DNA from: an uncultured Chlamydiae bacterium
GTDB lineage: Bacteria; Chlamydiota; Chlamydiia; Chlamydiales; Rhabdochlamydiaceae
DNA: 64,000 bases
Assembly: GCA_903824495.1 (NCBI GenBank)
Contig: CAIJXB010000065.1
Span: 62,001-126,000 of the forward strand
Direction: 5' to 3'
Position 1 is the first letter of the stretch; the number at the start of each line of letters is the position of its first letter. Shown here piece by piece: positions 43,301 to 52,320 of this stretch. Position numbers and translations under genes: made by a program. The notes beneath the pieces were generated by a model. The model did not search any database. It saw only the letters and a list, made by a program, of their open reading frames with translations, and had not been told where the DNA came from.

Positions 43301-46300
43301 CAATCCCTGCAAACGATGAATCGACATTCGAAAGGAGTGTTACATTACCAAGTGCTGCAATGGCTGTTCCAAGGTTTGCTGCATCGATCCCATAGGCGTA
43401 GGATGTCAGAGTTAAGTTGTATCCATCCCCAGCTCCTGTGACATCACTTGAAAGGACAATACCTGAAGAGCCTGAAGCTGTAAGAGAAAAATTCCCGGTG
43501 GAATTATAGAGTATAGGATCCGCAAAAGAGATCCCCCCACCAGCTGTAATATTGTTGCCGAGAGTAACAGAGCCTCCGCCACTTTCTGTAAAGCTGCCTG
43601 TTATAGTAATATCTCCAGCGATGATAGAAAGGGCGGTGCTGTCCGTAATAGTAAGGCTTGTTGAACTTGTTACAGCTCCACCTAAGGTGACAGCTGTGCC
43701 TGTTAGGGCAATATTTCCAAGGCCGCTTAAAGCTCCGATACTAAGAGTGCTTCCTGAAAAAACTGTTAAAGAGTACGCATTAGAAGACGATACTCCATGT
43801 AAGAGGACTGTCCCGCTCGTCGCTTGTATTGTAGAAGCACCTGTAAGTACAATATTTGGTGTAATGCTGATAGAATTTATAGCATCCATCGAGCTTCCAA
43901 GATCTACCTCTGAACCTGATGTTATACTTACCGATCCAAAAAAACCAGGAAACCCTACCTGTCCACCTAAAGTGACAAGACCTGTTCCTGCAACGATCGT
44001 TAGATTGGAAGAACCTGCAATCAAAGGATTCAAAACTCCTGCAAAAGAAACATCCCCATTACCAGAGTTAATCGTAGTAGTCGTTAAAGTAACGCTTCCC
44101 CCTCCTGACTGATTGAAATCCCCACCACTTAAGTTTATAGAACCTGCATCCACTGTAAGAGTTCCGGTATTTACAAGAGTCAAACTTGTCGCTGTAATAG
44201 CGCCGCTGAGTGTAATTGCACCCCCTTCAATATCCACAGCTCCAAGACCTGTAAGAGCGCCTACAGTAGTCGAACCTGAGCTAATACAAGTAAAGCCTTG
44301 GGTCGTAGAAGAGGTGACTCCAGCCAAACTAATATCCCCACTTGTCGCTTGTATTTCTATGGCAGAAGTGCCAGTAAGGGTTAGAGTTGGAATAATGCTC
44401 ACAAGGTCATAGGCTGTAATTGAGCCTCCTAGGTTTAACGTTCCAGCAGATGAGACTACTACAGACCCAAAAGCTCCAACATCTGATGGCAAGGTAATAG
44501 TTCCTGCTCCTGCGATGAACTGTAAAGTATCCTCCCCAGCAGTTATGTCACTAATCGTGCTTGAAAATGTAATAGGAGAGCCGTTGGAGGTGATAACACT
44601 ATCTGCATTGATAATTGCAGGAGCGGAAATAACGATAAATCCTGTTGACTTTGTAGTAATACTGTTAAAGCTTGCAGTGCCAGTGCTTGAAATTGCGACA
44701 TTCACTAAAGGAGATGTCCCTCCGATAGCTCCTGTTATCGTAACATTTTCAACCGTTGATCCTCCCGTGAATATTGTAAGATTATAGTTACCACTATCTT
44801 GCGCATCGATTGTCGAATTGATCGTTACAGACCCATTGGCTGAAAGGGTCGTAGTAGAGCCCGTTGCTAAAACCCCGTTGCTAGCTGTGAGCGACAAATC
44901 ACCAAGATTTGACAGCTGGATGCCCGGCGTAATGATCTGGTTTGCACTTGCAACAGTAATAATAGCTGGGACCGAGCCGCTTGTGCCTATTGTGACAGTT
45001 CCAGCGGTCCCGGCTATAAATGTTATGCTTCCAAGGCCTACACCCGGCTGCGTTAGGTTCAAAGCAGAAATATTAGCTCCGGCAGAAGAGGTGCTAGAAC
45101 TTGTTGAAAGAGGCTGAGTCGTATCTATAATAGTACCAGATCCTATCTCGACGCTTCCGGCTGATAAAGTTATAGTCCCTGACCGCGTCTTAACATTTCC
45201 AAGGAATTGTATTGTTGTAGTGGGACATCCTCCAATAGTAATGCCAATATTTGGATTGGCCATAATTATGTCTGCACCAATCGATATTTGACTTGTGGCG
45301 TCTAGTGTAACATTGGCCGTTGCACTGGTGATTGTAGATGGATCGACATTACAAACACCACTGGCAACACAATCCCCTATAATGTTGCCAGATACTCCAC
45401 ACGTTGTTGTACCAGACAAAACATAGAGAAAGGCGGGGTCTAAAAGCCAATCTCCAATTTTACCCTTTGGGGCTAAAGCGCCAGCCCTTCCCTTATAAAC
45501 TCCTAACTGACCTACGCTTGAGGTCTCAATAAGACCCCCATTACCACCTAAAGGTCCACCGTGAGCTTCAATGTTCCCATCAAAAACCGTACGATCTTTA
45601 GACCAAAGAACAACAAGTCCTCCATTTCCATTTTCTAAAGCGTTTGCAAAGATGCTAGCGGTTTCATCCATGGTAACAGTTTGAGCATACGGTGTGGTTC
45701 CTTTTCCTTGATACTCACCCCCAATTAAAACTGTACCACCGCCTTGAGGAGAGGAAACATCGATCTCAGAACCTTGTAAGAGGATGTCCTTACCAAGAAG
45801 ATGCACTTCATTTCCCTTGATGCTTCCTTCAATGAAAAGCTGAGATGCTTTTAGATGCGTGTTTTGAGCGATGAGTGTCGAGCCTGCTACAAATTTAATG
45901 ATGCCGTTTTCTTCCGTGAATACATCCCCTTCTTGCATCCCGTCTAAATTCACAATCTCCCCGATAGCCCTTTTAGCAGTTGGCAGTTTTAAAGAAACAA
46001 TAGAGCCTTTGATGTGTCCTAAGTGCTCGATGAGAGCTTCTTTCAAACTTCCTTCTACGGCGAACTGGACAAGACCGTCTCCTACAAAATCTAACGTAAC
46101 GTGATTACCGGAGGCAAGAAGTACAGTTCCGGCTTTTGCTTCAATTGATCCCAAGTTGCGGATCTGAGGCGCCATCAAAACAATGGATCCTTCAATCGAT
46201 GATAAAAAACCTTCGTTTCTGATTTCAGAACTTTTTGTTAAAGAAAAGCGGTAGTTTTCCTCTAAAAAATCTTCATCTGCAATATCAAGTGTTGATGCAA

Positions 46301-46670
46301 TAAAAGACCCAACATTCACTCTGCTATCAGGTCCAAAATAAACCCCATTTGGGTTCACCAAGAACACTTTTCCGTTACTTTCTAAGGCGCCGAAGATTTG
46401 AGAAGGATCGTTTCCGACCACGCGATTGAGAACACAAGAAGAGTGTGAGCTTTGAACAAAACGAACCTTTTCGTGACTAGCAATATCAAACGCAGAGTAG
46501 TTGATGATCGCTTGATCCGACGGATGGATTTCCATAGTGAAAGGATCTACTTGCTTAACCTCTGCACTACCATGAGCTACTTGATGATCTTTCGGCAAAG
46601 AAAAACATTCCTGAGCTAAGGTAAAGCAAGTGAGCTGAAAGCATAGCTGCCATAACGTCTTTCTTTTCAT
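40329..46670 (-). CDS. Giant filamentous-haemagglutinin-type adhesin (TPS domain plus beta-helix repeats)
   Basis: A 2113-residue secreted protein. After a signal peptide (MKRKTLWQLCFQLTCFTL) comes a TPS secretion domain: GSAEVKQVDPFTMEIHPSDQ split around 34-53, the FVQSSHSSCVLNRVVG strand and the NPNGV motif (106-110, LVNPNGVYFGP). The rest, about 400-1900, is Gly/Ser/Thr/Ile-rich beta-helix with imperfect repeats. At about 1960 it changes to a Pro/Lys/Gln-rich tail (TPQSATPQPKIQEKKPEIK). It ends without an autotransporter barrel, so a TpsB partner is expected but none is in the window. It lies where Chlamydia has rpmB after malQ. Likely surface or inclusion adhesin. Confidence 0.88.
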   Translation of the reverse strand: MKRKTLWQLCFQLTCFTLAQECFSLPKDHQVAHGSAEVKQVDPFTMEIHPSDQAIINYSAFDIASHEKVRFVQSSHSSCVLNRVVGNDPSQIFGALESNGKVFLVNPNGVYFGPDSRVNVGSFIASTLDIADEDFLEENYRFSLTKSSEIRNEGFLSSIEGSIVLMAPQIRNLGSIEAKAGTVLLASGNHVTLDFVGDGLVQFAVEGSLKEALIEHLGHIKGSIVSLKLPTAKRAIGEIVNLDGMQEGDVFTEENGIIKFVAGSTLIAQNTHLKASQLFIEGSIKGNEVHLLGKDILLQGSEIDVSSPQGGGTVLIGGEYQGKGTTPYAQTVTMDETASIFANALENGNGGLVVLWSKDRTVFDGNIEAHGGPLGGNGGLIETSSVGQLGVYKGRAGALAPKGKIGDWLLDPAFLYVLSGTTTCGVSGNIIGDCVASGVCNVDPSTITSATANVTLDATSQISIGADIIMANPNIGITIGGCPTTTIQFLGNVKTRSGTITLSAGSVEIGSGTIIDTTQPLSTSSSTSSAGANISALNLTQPGVGLGSITFIAGTAGTVTIGTSGSVPAIITVASANQIITPGIQLSNLGDLSLTASNGVLATGSTTTLSANGSVTINSTIDAQDSGNYNLTIFTGGSTVENVTITGAIGGTSPLVNVAISSTGTASFNSITTKSTGFIVISAPAIINADSVITSNGSPITFSSTISDITAGEDTLQFIAGAGTITLPSDVGAFGSVVVSSAGTLNLGGSITAYDLVSIIPTLTLTGTSAIEIQATSGDISLAGVTSSTTQGFTCISSGSTTVGALTGLGAVDIEGGAITLSGAITATSLTLVNTGTLTVDAGSINLSGGDFNQSGGGSVTLTTTTINSGNGDVSFAGVLNPLIAGSSNLTIVAGTGLVTLGGQVGFPGFFGSVSITSGSEVDLGSSMDAINSISITPNIVLTGASTIQATSGTVLLHGVSSSNAYSLTVFSGSTLSIGALSGLGNIALTGTAVTLGGAVTSSTSLTITDSTALSIIAGDITITGSFTESGGGSVTLGNNITAGGGISFADPILYNSTGNFSLTASGSSGIVLSSDVTGAGDGYNLTLTSYAYGIDAANLGTAIAALGNVTLLSNVDSSFAGIAARGNIDIETPVLLTGDTTVQVVGSGASFNAVTFGSTVDSTSGTHYALTVTAGATPVFFDEALGTKTPLGAVTVSGTADLSLGASISTYGGIVTLNPPVILTGASTISTILASSAGANIVFASTIDGEEALTLKAGNSGIITLGGAVGGITPLSSLDVISASSVNIKDITATGKINIAPHIILSDALTEIASTANGEIILGNIDGISSGSQSLTVTTTDSITLGSVGIAAPVPLGNLTVTSAYATIQSITVIGTVTIDAIATLAQSSTITGATIILGMLNGVASGNQDLTLAGGAITLSGGLGTLIPLGTVTISGSSLDLGSSIYTYGRDITINAPIILSADSTLDTTDSANAPLGSDITIGATVNGAHNFILKAGTSGDVTVSADIGATTPLTSLLIDSASSVNIENVTTTGNITISPSIILSDALTTFTSNSGGSVALGSIDGTTLGSQSFTVSTTGAISLGVIGDSVPLVNVTALTGTKATIHSILVSGLITIDIPIVLASSATLNTTENGSSGSNITLQAINGTTVGGESLTIVAGSTGAVVFEGNIGSSVSGNPIGALDVIATSITFEGPTVVTKGSEGYHAPVLISQDITFTSLGNITFDSTVSPVSGTPSMTFSPGSGDLTFTGNVASFNNIVVRNAGNFSSQAITANDLVVAGGLAPIVINGTVTLGTPGALILDGGPIYLGGEIDAKFLFMHSIGNISNLGLPQPINIGATILRNFQVFNASNGVVGSIDSPIEINTPYTIVVGADPRADFTGTPNHTEVREVPSNPPCIVTFNGVTLIDCGLAAPINRFPFLPKYLFYVPGLYSSWDNLSNWEYFEEEPWALGANPRDRKLMYWSPSHVSKEEKVHRTLQSRSRKASKKTATPQSATPQPKIQEKKPEIKPLPSQAKAEEKKVDVPQPATPQPVAQEEIKSPKVTVNVQIVTPEPTKQSSEQKIEKAPSVAKAPSSPLPLTNPTQKQEQVDWEFSLDFGKEPKPLDVLPN
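42060..42930 (-). repeat. Internal 240-residue repeat in the adhesin
   Basis: A segment beginning SASSVNI and running through ILSDALT, LGxIDG, GSQSxTV and IxLGxxG occurs twice in the adhesin, about 720 bases apart (near 42080-42110 and 42800-42830 on the minus strand). The two copies are about 60 per cent alike by eye, so they are old and in frame. Additional weaker units lie on both sides (SxTITGA, LGxxxGxxSG). Confidence 0.7.
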
Positions 46671-46719
46671 GAAAAAACCATCGTTGATATCAAGCTTTGA
46701 TAAAAGCCATGTGTATCAA

Positions 46720-47856
46720 TTATTTTCTTTCTATGCAAGGATCTTGGTCAATAATTTCTTGCAATTCTCCCAGAGTCTTACCCTTAACTTTACCCAAAAG
46801 TTGCAGCACTTTTAAATTGCCCTCTACTTGCTGCTTGTCCTTTCCCTCTTCATCGCAGATGAGCATGCAGTGAGTTAACTGGTTGTTTTTCCACACTTGC
46901 TCTACACCAACATGAAAGGCCAAATGAGCGTGCTCGTGCATAGGGAAATCGACTTGAGTATCACCTATTGTGATGATAAAGGCGTCCGGATATGCTTTAA
47001 GTTTTTCTTCGATGTGTTTTTGGATCGCAATTCCCTTATTTGTTTTGCTCACTAAAAGATAGTTAAATCCCTGCTCTTCTTTCTTAGCAAAACCAGTAGC
47101 AAGTTTTTTTTGAGAAGATGGAAAAGAAGAAAGCAGATACTCATGACTATCCATTTCTTTCCCTAGCCACTTTGAAGAAAAAGCGGTGTTCCAAGGAGGG
47201 TTAGAAGTGTGAGTTTCTACAAGAGCTCCGCTATTGATGAGACGAAACTCAGGATCCAAACTTTTGCGAATTTCACAAATAATGTCTGTAAATTCTTTTG
47301 CTGTACAGACTTGAGTTTTGTCTTGCAAAGTTACAAAAGAGAGTTCAAGTAAAAGATCTTGTGCCAGATTTTTTTGCTCTCGTGTCCCAAAATGAGACAC
47401 TTCAAGCAAAAAGCCCTTTAACAGCAAAGAAGATAGCTCAAAAGAGACTTCTATGGGATATTCATCAACCACTTCAATCCCTCCATCTTTATGCATGCGA
47501 TGCCCTCCAAGCGCTCCAAAAATGGAAACTCTTCCTTCCTTTATTTCACCTTCAAACGATGAACCAAATACTCTACTTAAAGAAACATTTCCGCGTCTCC
47601 AAGGCTCTAAAGCAGGATCATTGACAATAGGAGTTCCGGAAATGAATGTCACATCCACGTCGGTTTTTTGAAGTAACGATTGAATAGCCTCGATCACTCT
47701 TGGATCTGCTACTGCTTCGATGCTGTCTCTGACAACTCCATCAACATCTGAAATAAAGATGATTTTTTCGATCCGTTTATCTGCAGGAAAGTGGTTTTCA
47801 GAAAAGCCTGTTAAGGTCATGGAAAGCAGAAAAAACAATTTAATAGAAAAACGCAT
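46720..47856 (-). CDS. Exported HAD-superfamily phosphatase-like protein
   Basis: A 378-residue protein starting at ATG 47856 (MRFSIKLFFLLSMTLTGFSE), a clear signal peptide, with GAGG upstream; an earlier in-frame start to 47889 would bury it. The haloacid-dehalogenase core shows motif I SDVDGVVRDS (36-45; D37 and D39), motif II ISGTP, and motif IV GDTQVDFPM near residue 300. A large cap domain lies between II and IV, as in trehalose-phosphatase and Cof types. Export of a HAD enzyme is unusual. It is divergent from 47991 and may act in the periplasm. Substrate unknown. Confidence 0.8.
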   Translation of the reverse strand: MRFSIKLFFLLSMTLTGFSENHFPADKRIEKIIFISDVDGVVRDSIEAVADPRVIEAIQSLLQKTDVDVTFISGTPIVNDPALEPWRRGNVSLSRVFGSSFEGEIKEGRVSIFGALGGHRMHKDGGIEVVDEYPIEVSFELSSLLLKGFLLEVSHFGTREQKNLAQDLLLELSFVTLQDKTQVCTAKEFTDIICEIRKSLDPEFRLINSGALVETHTSNPPWNTAFSSKWLGKEMDSHEYLLSSFPSSQKKLATGFAKKEEQGFNYLLVSKTNKGIAIQKHIEEKLKAYPDAFIITIGDTQVDFPMHEHAHLAFHVGVEQVWKNNQLTHCMLICDEEGKDKQQVEGNLKVLQLLGKVKGKTLGELQEIIDQDPCIERK

Positions 47857-47990
47857 AAAATGGCCTCTTTTTGTGAAAGACCAAAGCAAGATACTGAAAG
47901 AGCTCGCAATTTTGCAAGAAGTCGTTGACTAATACTTAAAGATGTTATTTGATCGTCACACAAAAAAGCAGCTAAGGAGCTTAGTTTTCT

Positions 47991-48770
47991 ATGTCTAAAA
48001 AATGGGGTCTATTAACACTCGTACTTTTCAGCTCTCTTAGCGCTCTAACAATACAAGATGCCTTAAACGAATTAAAACAAAACCCGTATGGGTTTTGTTT
48101 TGTGGATATTGGCGTTACATCAAGTGACCTTGCAGATTTTAACTCCATTGACATCCAAGGAGATCGTTTTTTGCAAGGAGAGCACTTTTATCAGCAATTT
48201 GGAGATCTTGATCAAGTAGAAAATGGAACCATTCATTTCTTGCATGAAATTGGAGATAATAGTGAAGATCTCGTCAAAAGGGTTGCTTCTCGGATCACTG
48301 CAATAACAAACGAAGTCATGAAAGCTTCTGGAAGAGAAACAGCCTGGTTCCACTTAAGAGCTTCGAGCCCAATAACTGCCTTTGATATCCCAAGATGGCA
48401 TATCGATGGATCTTATTTTTCTCGTCCCAAAAATTCTTCTTACATGATGTACAAATTCGCTACAACTTTGATGGGAGCTCCGACTCTTTTCTACTATATA
48501 CCTAAAGAGCTACGAAGAGAAGCTTGGTCTCATATGTTAGATCGGAAGTATATGCAAAAATTCTGCCAAAAAGAATTGACCATCTCTCCTCAGCAAGGAG
48601 AAGGCTCATTTTTACTCGCAGGAAGAATGACAGACTCAGCTCTTCATTCAGAACCTCCCATCCACGAAAACCGCCTCTTTCTTTCAATTACCCCCTGCAA
48701 TCAAAAAGAATTGCAGGAGCTAAAGAAAAAAATCATGTCGATCTACCCTAAGACACGAAAAAATCAGTAG
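47991..48770 (+). CDS. Exported DUF1826-like protein with an oxygenase-type HxD...H...R set
   Basis: A 259-residue protein with a signal peptide (MSKKWGLLTLVLFSSLSAL). RWHIDGSYF (H137, D139), ALHSEPP (H219) and R228 (NRLFLSITP) have the spacing of a 2-oxoglutarate/Fe(II) dioxygenase double-stranded beta-helix, and the general layout resembles DUF1826 proteins. That family is otherwise cytoplasmic in my memory, so export would be notable. AAGGAG stands before the ATG. No catalysis can be claimed without structure comparison. Confidence 0.6.
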   Translation: MSKKWGLLTLVLFSSLSALTIQDALNELKQNPYGFCFVDIGVTSSDLADFNSIDIQGDRFLQGEHFYQQFGDLDQVENGTIHFLHEIGDNSEDLVKRVASRITAITNEVMKASGRETAWFHLRASSPITAFDIPRWHIDGSYFSRPKNSSYMMYKFATTLMGAPTLFYYIPKELRREAWSHMLDRKYMQKFCQKELTISPQQGEGSFLLAGRMTDSALHSEPPIHENRLFLSITPCNQKELQELKKKIMSIYPKTRKNQ

Positions 48771-48779
48771 AAAGCCCTT

Positions 48780-50177
48780 TTAATTAATGGTGATGCTCAG
48801 CGCTGTACTTTCGCTTCCGTTCGCATCAAAAGCTGTAACTGAATAAAGCGTTGAGCTTCCCTTTCTTTGGTTATGATCATCATAAACTAAAGTAGAGGAG
48901 CTTAAAGTCGCAATTTTAACTCCGTTTCTATAGACGTAATAGCCGGTGAGTCCTGTAGAGGAACTTGCGCTCCACGCTATATGGTTGAATAGTTCATATT
49001 GCGAGCCAAAATTGTTTTTCTTGCGATAGCCTGAAATTTGTGAAGGAGATTCAATAGCGCTACCTGAAAAGCTTACGTAGGCATTGTCATCACCCTCTCG
49101 CCATCCAAACATATAATTATCGCCTACTGCAGTTACGCTAATAAAAGGTCTGCTTGAGTCCAAATAAAGAGGGAGCGCAATGTCTCCATTGCTTGTGATA
49201 GCAACAGGGGTACTCCAACTAGCTCCGTTATCACTAGAAAGACTTGCATAAGCATTGTTGTCTTGCCCTATCCAAGCCACGATAAATCCAGATGCGGTGC
49301 CACAGACATAAACATCTGTCTGGTCAGCTCCAAAGGATACAATCTCCACAGGACTGCTCCAGCTAGAGCCGTTATCACTAGAAAAACTAGTCATAACCTG
49401 GCAGACGTCATTGAGCCAAACTGCCATAAAACCATCAAGGTTCTCTCCTACAAATACATCCGACACTACAGGTTCAGCATTTGTGATCAATGAACGTGCG
49501 CTCCAAGAGGTGCCATTATTCGTAGAATAACTGGAATAGGCAGCCCCAACTGAATCTTTCCATGTAGCCATAAAGTTATTTCCATCTCCTACAACACCTA
49601 CTGCGGAGTTAAGAGTCCCTGCATTGTCTATTATTTGAGGAGTACTCCAGGTGTTACCACTATCACTAGAAAGCGCCGAATAGGGATTATCATCTGTTGT
49701 ATCATGAAAAGTAGCCATAAAACCAGCAGTAGTTCCCCAAACAAGTACGGGCGTTGCTATGTTACTGCTGCTGACTATTAAATTTTCTGCATCCCACGCT
49801 GAAGTAGCAGGGGCGCTATTGAAAATAGAGAAAGGAGCTGCTGTGATGTATCCGGGAATAGGCTCTATGAATGTTACCATAAAACCAGCGTTTGTGCCAC
49901 TGACCCACATACCCGTGTATGAGTTTAAATTGACAACGTTAGGAGCATTCCAAGTTGTGCCATTACTCGAAAAAATTGATGTGAGAGAAGTATTGGAAGA
50001 ATTACAAGTTGCCATATAGCCATTAGAAGTTCCGCTTACGACCACTGCGGAATCAATATCACCGGAACTTGTAATCTTAACTGGAGCTCCCGGTGAAAGG
50101 GACGTAATGGCAGCTTGTGACACAGCGCTCACACTTAAGCAACATGTAGCTGCCAATAAAAACAACTTTCTAGACAT
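48780..50177 (-). CDS. Exported BNR/sialidase-type beta-propeller with C-terminal FN3 domain
   Basis: A 465-residue secreted protein with signal peptide MSRKLFLLAATCCLSVSAVSQA. It has at least five Asp-box repeats about 52 residues apart: FSSNGTTWNAP, LSSDSGNTWSTP, YSTNNGTSWSAR, FSSDNGSSWSSP and LSSDNGASWSTP. Residues about 375-465 form a fibronectin type III domain (HIAWSASSSTGLTGYYVYRNG, ending TALSITIN). Catalytic sialidase residues (arginine triad, Tyr/Glu) are not evident, so it is likely a binding propeller rather than an enzyme. Single gene, convergent with 47991. Confidence 0.8.
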   Translation of the reverse strand: MSRKLFLLAATCCLSVSAVSQAAITSLSPGAPVKITSSGDIDSAVVVSGTSNGYMATCNSSNTSLTSIFSSNGTTWNAPNVVNLNSYTGMWVSGTNAGFMVTFIEPIPGYITAAPFSIFNSAPATSAWDAENLIVSSSNIATPVLVWGTTAGFMATFHDTTDDNPYSALSSDSGNTWSTPQIIDNAGTLNSAVGVVGDGNNFMATWKDSVGAAYSSYSTNNGTSWSARSLITNAEPVVSDVFVGENLDGFMAVWLNDVCQVMTSFSSDNGSSWSSPVEIVSFGADQTDVYVCGTASGFIVAWIGQDNNAYASLSSDNGASWSTPVAITSNGDIALPLYLDSSRPFISVTAVGDNYMFGWREGDDNAYVSFSGSAIESPSQISGYRKKNNFGSQYELFNHIAWSASSSTGLTGYYVYRNGVKIATLSSSTLVYDDHNQRKGSSTLYSVTAFDANGSESTALSITIN

Positions 50178-50256
50178 AAAATTCTCCCTCTCCCCTGTTT
50201 TTCCTACTTGATAGTGATAGAAAAAATTAGAATATGAATCAAGGGAGAAATACTAT

Positions 50257-50862
50257 TTAACTAGCCTTTACTTGAAGCGTTTTCACTTGGCTTGCATCAT
50301 CAACCAAGGTGATATTGAAGTAAGGCTGATAGCTACTCACTGGGACAAAGATCAACTTGTTGAAATGAGAATGCTTATAAATAACCTGATCTCTTGCTGT
50401 CTTGGCTGCAAAATCATTATCTAAAGAAGCGTTAGCTTCACTGGATTTTAGACCATCGACAATGGCCGGTATGATTAAAGGAAACACAAAGAAAGAAGCG
50501 ACGCCATAAGCTGTCACCCTTGCAACCGTTGATGTATGGACCTTTTCAGCAACTTCATCCGAAGTTGCATAAGGCATGCTTATTCTATCAGGTGAAAAGT
50601 GGTAGTTTTTATCTGAATTATTTTGAATGAAGATCTGAACCGGCTGATATCCCTTGGAAATCACATTTCGATCCAAATACCTTTTGCAATCGGCCTTATT
50701 GTATGCCTTAGCTAAAACCACAACTTCTTGTTCATCTGCTGTGTTATATAACATCGGTTCTGAAGAAAGGGAGCTCAATGATGAGGCTCTATAGTTAGCG
50801 CACGATGAAAGAGTCAGCAAAGGAATAAAAAGTGACGCTAATAGATATTTGTGTTTTTTCAT
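50257..50862 (-). CDS. Putative outer-membrane or periplasmic lipoprotein
   Basis: A 201-residue protein from the ATG at 50862 (MKKHKYLLASLFIPLLTLSSC), with GGAG upstream; an earlier start at 50895 adds 11 residues and is less likely. The lipobox LSSC at residues 18-21 marks a lipoprotein. A second hydrophobic stretch lies mid-protein (GVASFFVFPLIIPAIVDGL). The mature part holds paired strands (PVQIFIQNNSDKNYHFSP). I see no enzyme motif. The second hydrophobic stretch could anchor it or be buried in the fold. Confidence 0.75.
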   Translation of the reverse strand: MKKHKYLLASLFIPLLTLSSCANYRASSLSSLSSEPMLYNTADEQEVVVLAKAYNKADCKRYLDRNVISKGYQPVQIFIQNNSDKNYHFSPDRISMPYATSDEVAEKVHTSTVARVTAYGVASFFVFPLIIPAIVDGLKSSEANASLDNDFAAKTARDQVIYKHSHFNKLIFVPVSSYQPYFNITLVDDASQVKTLQVKAS

Positions 50863-50939
50863 AAATAGTCTCCGAAATTTTAAAATCGAAGACATTTTAT
50901 TTTATTTATACAAAAAAAACCAAAGTAAAATACAAAATA

Positions 50940-51527
50940 CTAAAGAGAGTTTAGATCTCGTGGTTGGACACGATGGTCTGTCAGAATTTCAATACAGCCA
51001 AAGCTCCCACGCTCTCCCGCGAGTGCTGGTGGACCTTCTAATTGACGAAGTATGGGATAAGACTCTGTCTTCACTGGTTTTTCCGGCAATATTGAGGGTT
51101 TAAACTCTAGGAATATAGACAAGACCCTATCCCACATCTGTGGAGTTGAAATTCTACGAGCTACAGCCTCCGCTCTTTGAAATTCCCCATTCTTGAATAA
51201 TGCCCCAGCAAGTTCCACAAACACTGACTCTTTTGTAGACACATCTGAAATTTTAGAGGACTCTTCTTCTGCCGCATCAAAACTCTCGAATGCAATAAAC
51301 TCTTGAGCAAGCTCTCGAAGTGCTAAATCATTTTCGGATGGGTTTAAAGTGAGCCCACCCATATATTGAGCCGTCTCCAGGGCTGTTTTTTGAGAATCCC
51401 TCTTTTCCCTAAAACTCTCAGCCGCGACTCTATCAGCTTTTGAAGAGCAGCTAGAACTAAAGCCCTTGCTCCCTAAAGAAAATAAGCCACTATTCACATC
51501 TATAGAATTAGGATTTTCCGAAATCAC
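50940..51527 (-). CDS. Hypothetical protein with helical solenoid-like repeats
   Basis: A 195-residue protein with a GTG start at 51527. The N-terminus is Ser-rich (GSKGFSSSCSSKAD). The middle carries half-TPR/HEAT-like units of the kind VFVELAGALFKNGEFQRAEAVARRIS and ISDVSTKESVF, a pattern frequent in chlamydial proteins. No signal peptide. The tail is Pro/Gly-rich. A divergent start region lies beyond 51527. Role unknown; a protein-binding scaffold is likely from the repeat type. Confidence 0.6.
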   Translation of the reverse strand: MISENPNSIDVNSGLFSLGSKGFSSSCSSKADRVAAESFREKRDSQKTALETAQYMGGLTLNPSENDLALRELAQEFIAFESFDAAEEESSKISDVSTKESVFVELAGALFKNGEFQRAEAVARRISTPQMWDRVLSIFLEFKPSILPEKPVKTESYPILRQLEGPPALAGERGSFGCIEILTDHRVQPRDLNSL

Positions 51528-51678
51528 AACAAAAACACCCTTTAGATTAAAAAACCTTTAAAAACAGAGGCGAATATATACTAAACGAGCTTACAAACCA
51601 ACCCATTTTAGGTTTCAGCAGAAAATTTATGCGTTTATGTAAAATATTTTTTATTAATAATTTAGAACTTAAAATCTC

Positions 51679-52179
51679 TTACAGCCACCGTTTTTGACGC
51701 TGCTTCATAATGCTATCTGTTTTTCTAACAGCACATTCAAATAGATTTTCAATAGGACCAACTTCTGCCTCTTGTATAATCGACACAGCTAAACGAGGTG
51801 TCAAAGGATCTTTTCCAAACTTAATAGGATGATCATCAACTTCATAAGCGTAATAGTAGTGCTCCGTCAAATAGCCTGATGAGTACAGTTTCCATTCATG
51901 GTTTCCCAAACTTTTATCTTGGTTCGACCAAGAATAGATCTCAGTATCATTTTCACCAATCTCTCCCCAATGGTGAACAATCGCCAGTTTTGTTATCTTC
52001 GAGCTTGCTTTTTCCTTGGAAAGAAGAGCTTTTTCAGCCTCTTCGGAAGAGCTAAAACTACAGACTGTATTTCCTAAAGAGCCGTTGGTCAGTTTTACTG
52101 TAATCAGGGAAGTAGAAGGGAGGCAAGAAGAAGATTCAGACAGGATTCTTTCAAGAATAGCATTTCTGATCGGCACCAT
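51679..52179 (-). CDS. Hypothetical protein
   Basis: A 166-residue protein starting MVPIRNAILERILSESSSC, with a beta-rich middle (ITKLAIVHHWGEIGENDTEIYSW and HYYYAYEVDDHP in parts) and a charged C-terminal helix. AAAGGAAG precedes the ATG. No signal peptide, membrane helix or catalytic motif. I do not recognise the family. It is divergent from 52321 and may be lineage-specific. Confidence 0.6.
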   Translation of the reverse strand: MVPIRNAILERILSESSSCLPSTSLITVKLTNGSLGNTVCSFSSSEEAEKALLSKEKASSKITKLAIVHHWGEIGENDTEIYSWSNQDKSLGNHEWKLYSSGYLTEHYYYAYEVDDHPIKFGKDPLTPRLAVSIIQEAEVGPIENLFECAVRKTDSIMKQRQKRWL

Positions 52180-52320
52180 ACGACTTCCTTTTAAGGCATT
52201 GAAACTCTAAGGCCTAAAATATTAGCTTGTCGTCTTACTTTTGATCCAGATCTTTAAAAAAAAATAAACTTCTTAAATAACATCAACTGTGGTAAATTTT
52301 CCTTATTAAAAAGGAAAAAA

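Noticed and set aside
40363..46104. Many long plus-strand open frames opposite the adhesin gene
   Set aside because: They are Pro/Val/Thr-rich shadows of a repetitive coding strand, have no ribosome binding sites and no family character.
40329..46670. Reading the giant protein as a polymorphic membrane protein (Pmp)
   Set aside because: No systematic GGAI/FxxN repeats, a clear TPS domain instead, and no C-terminal barrel ending in phenylalanine.
48780..50177. Calling the BNR protein a sialidase
   Set aside because: Asp boxes alone do not define sialidase; the arginine triad and Tyr/Glu nucleophile are not visible.
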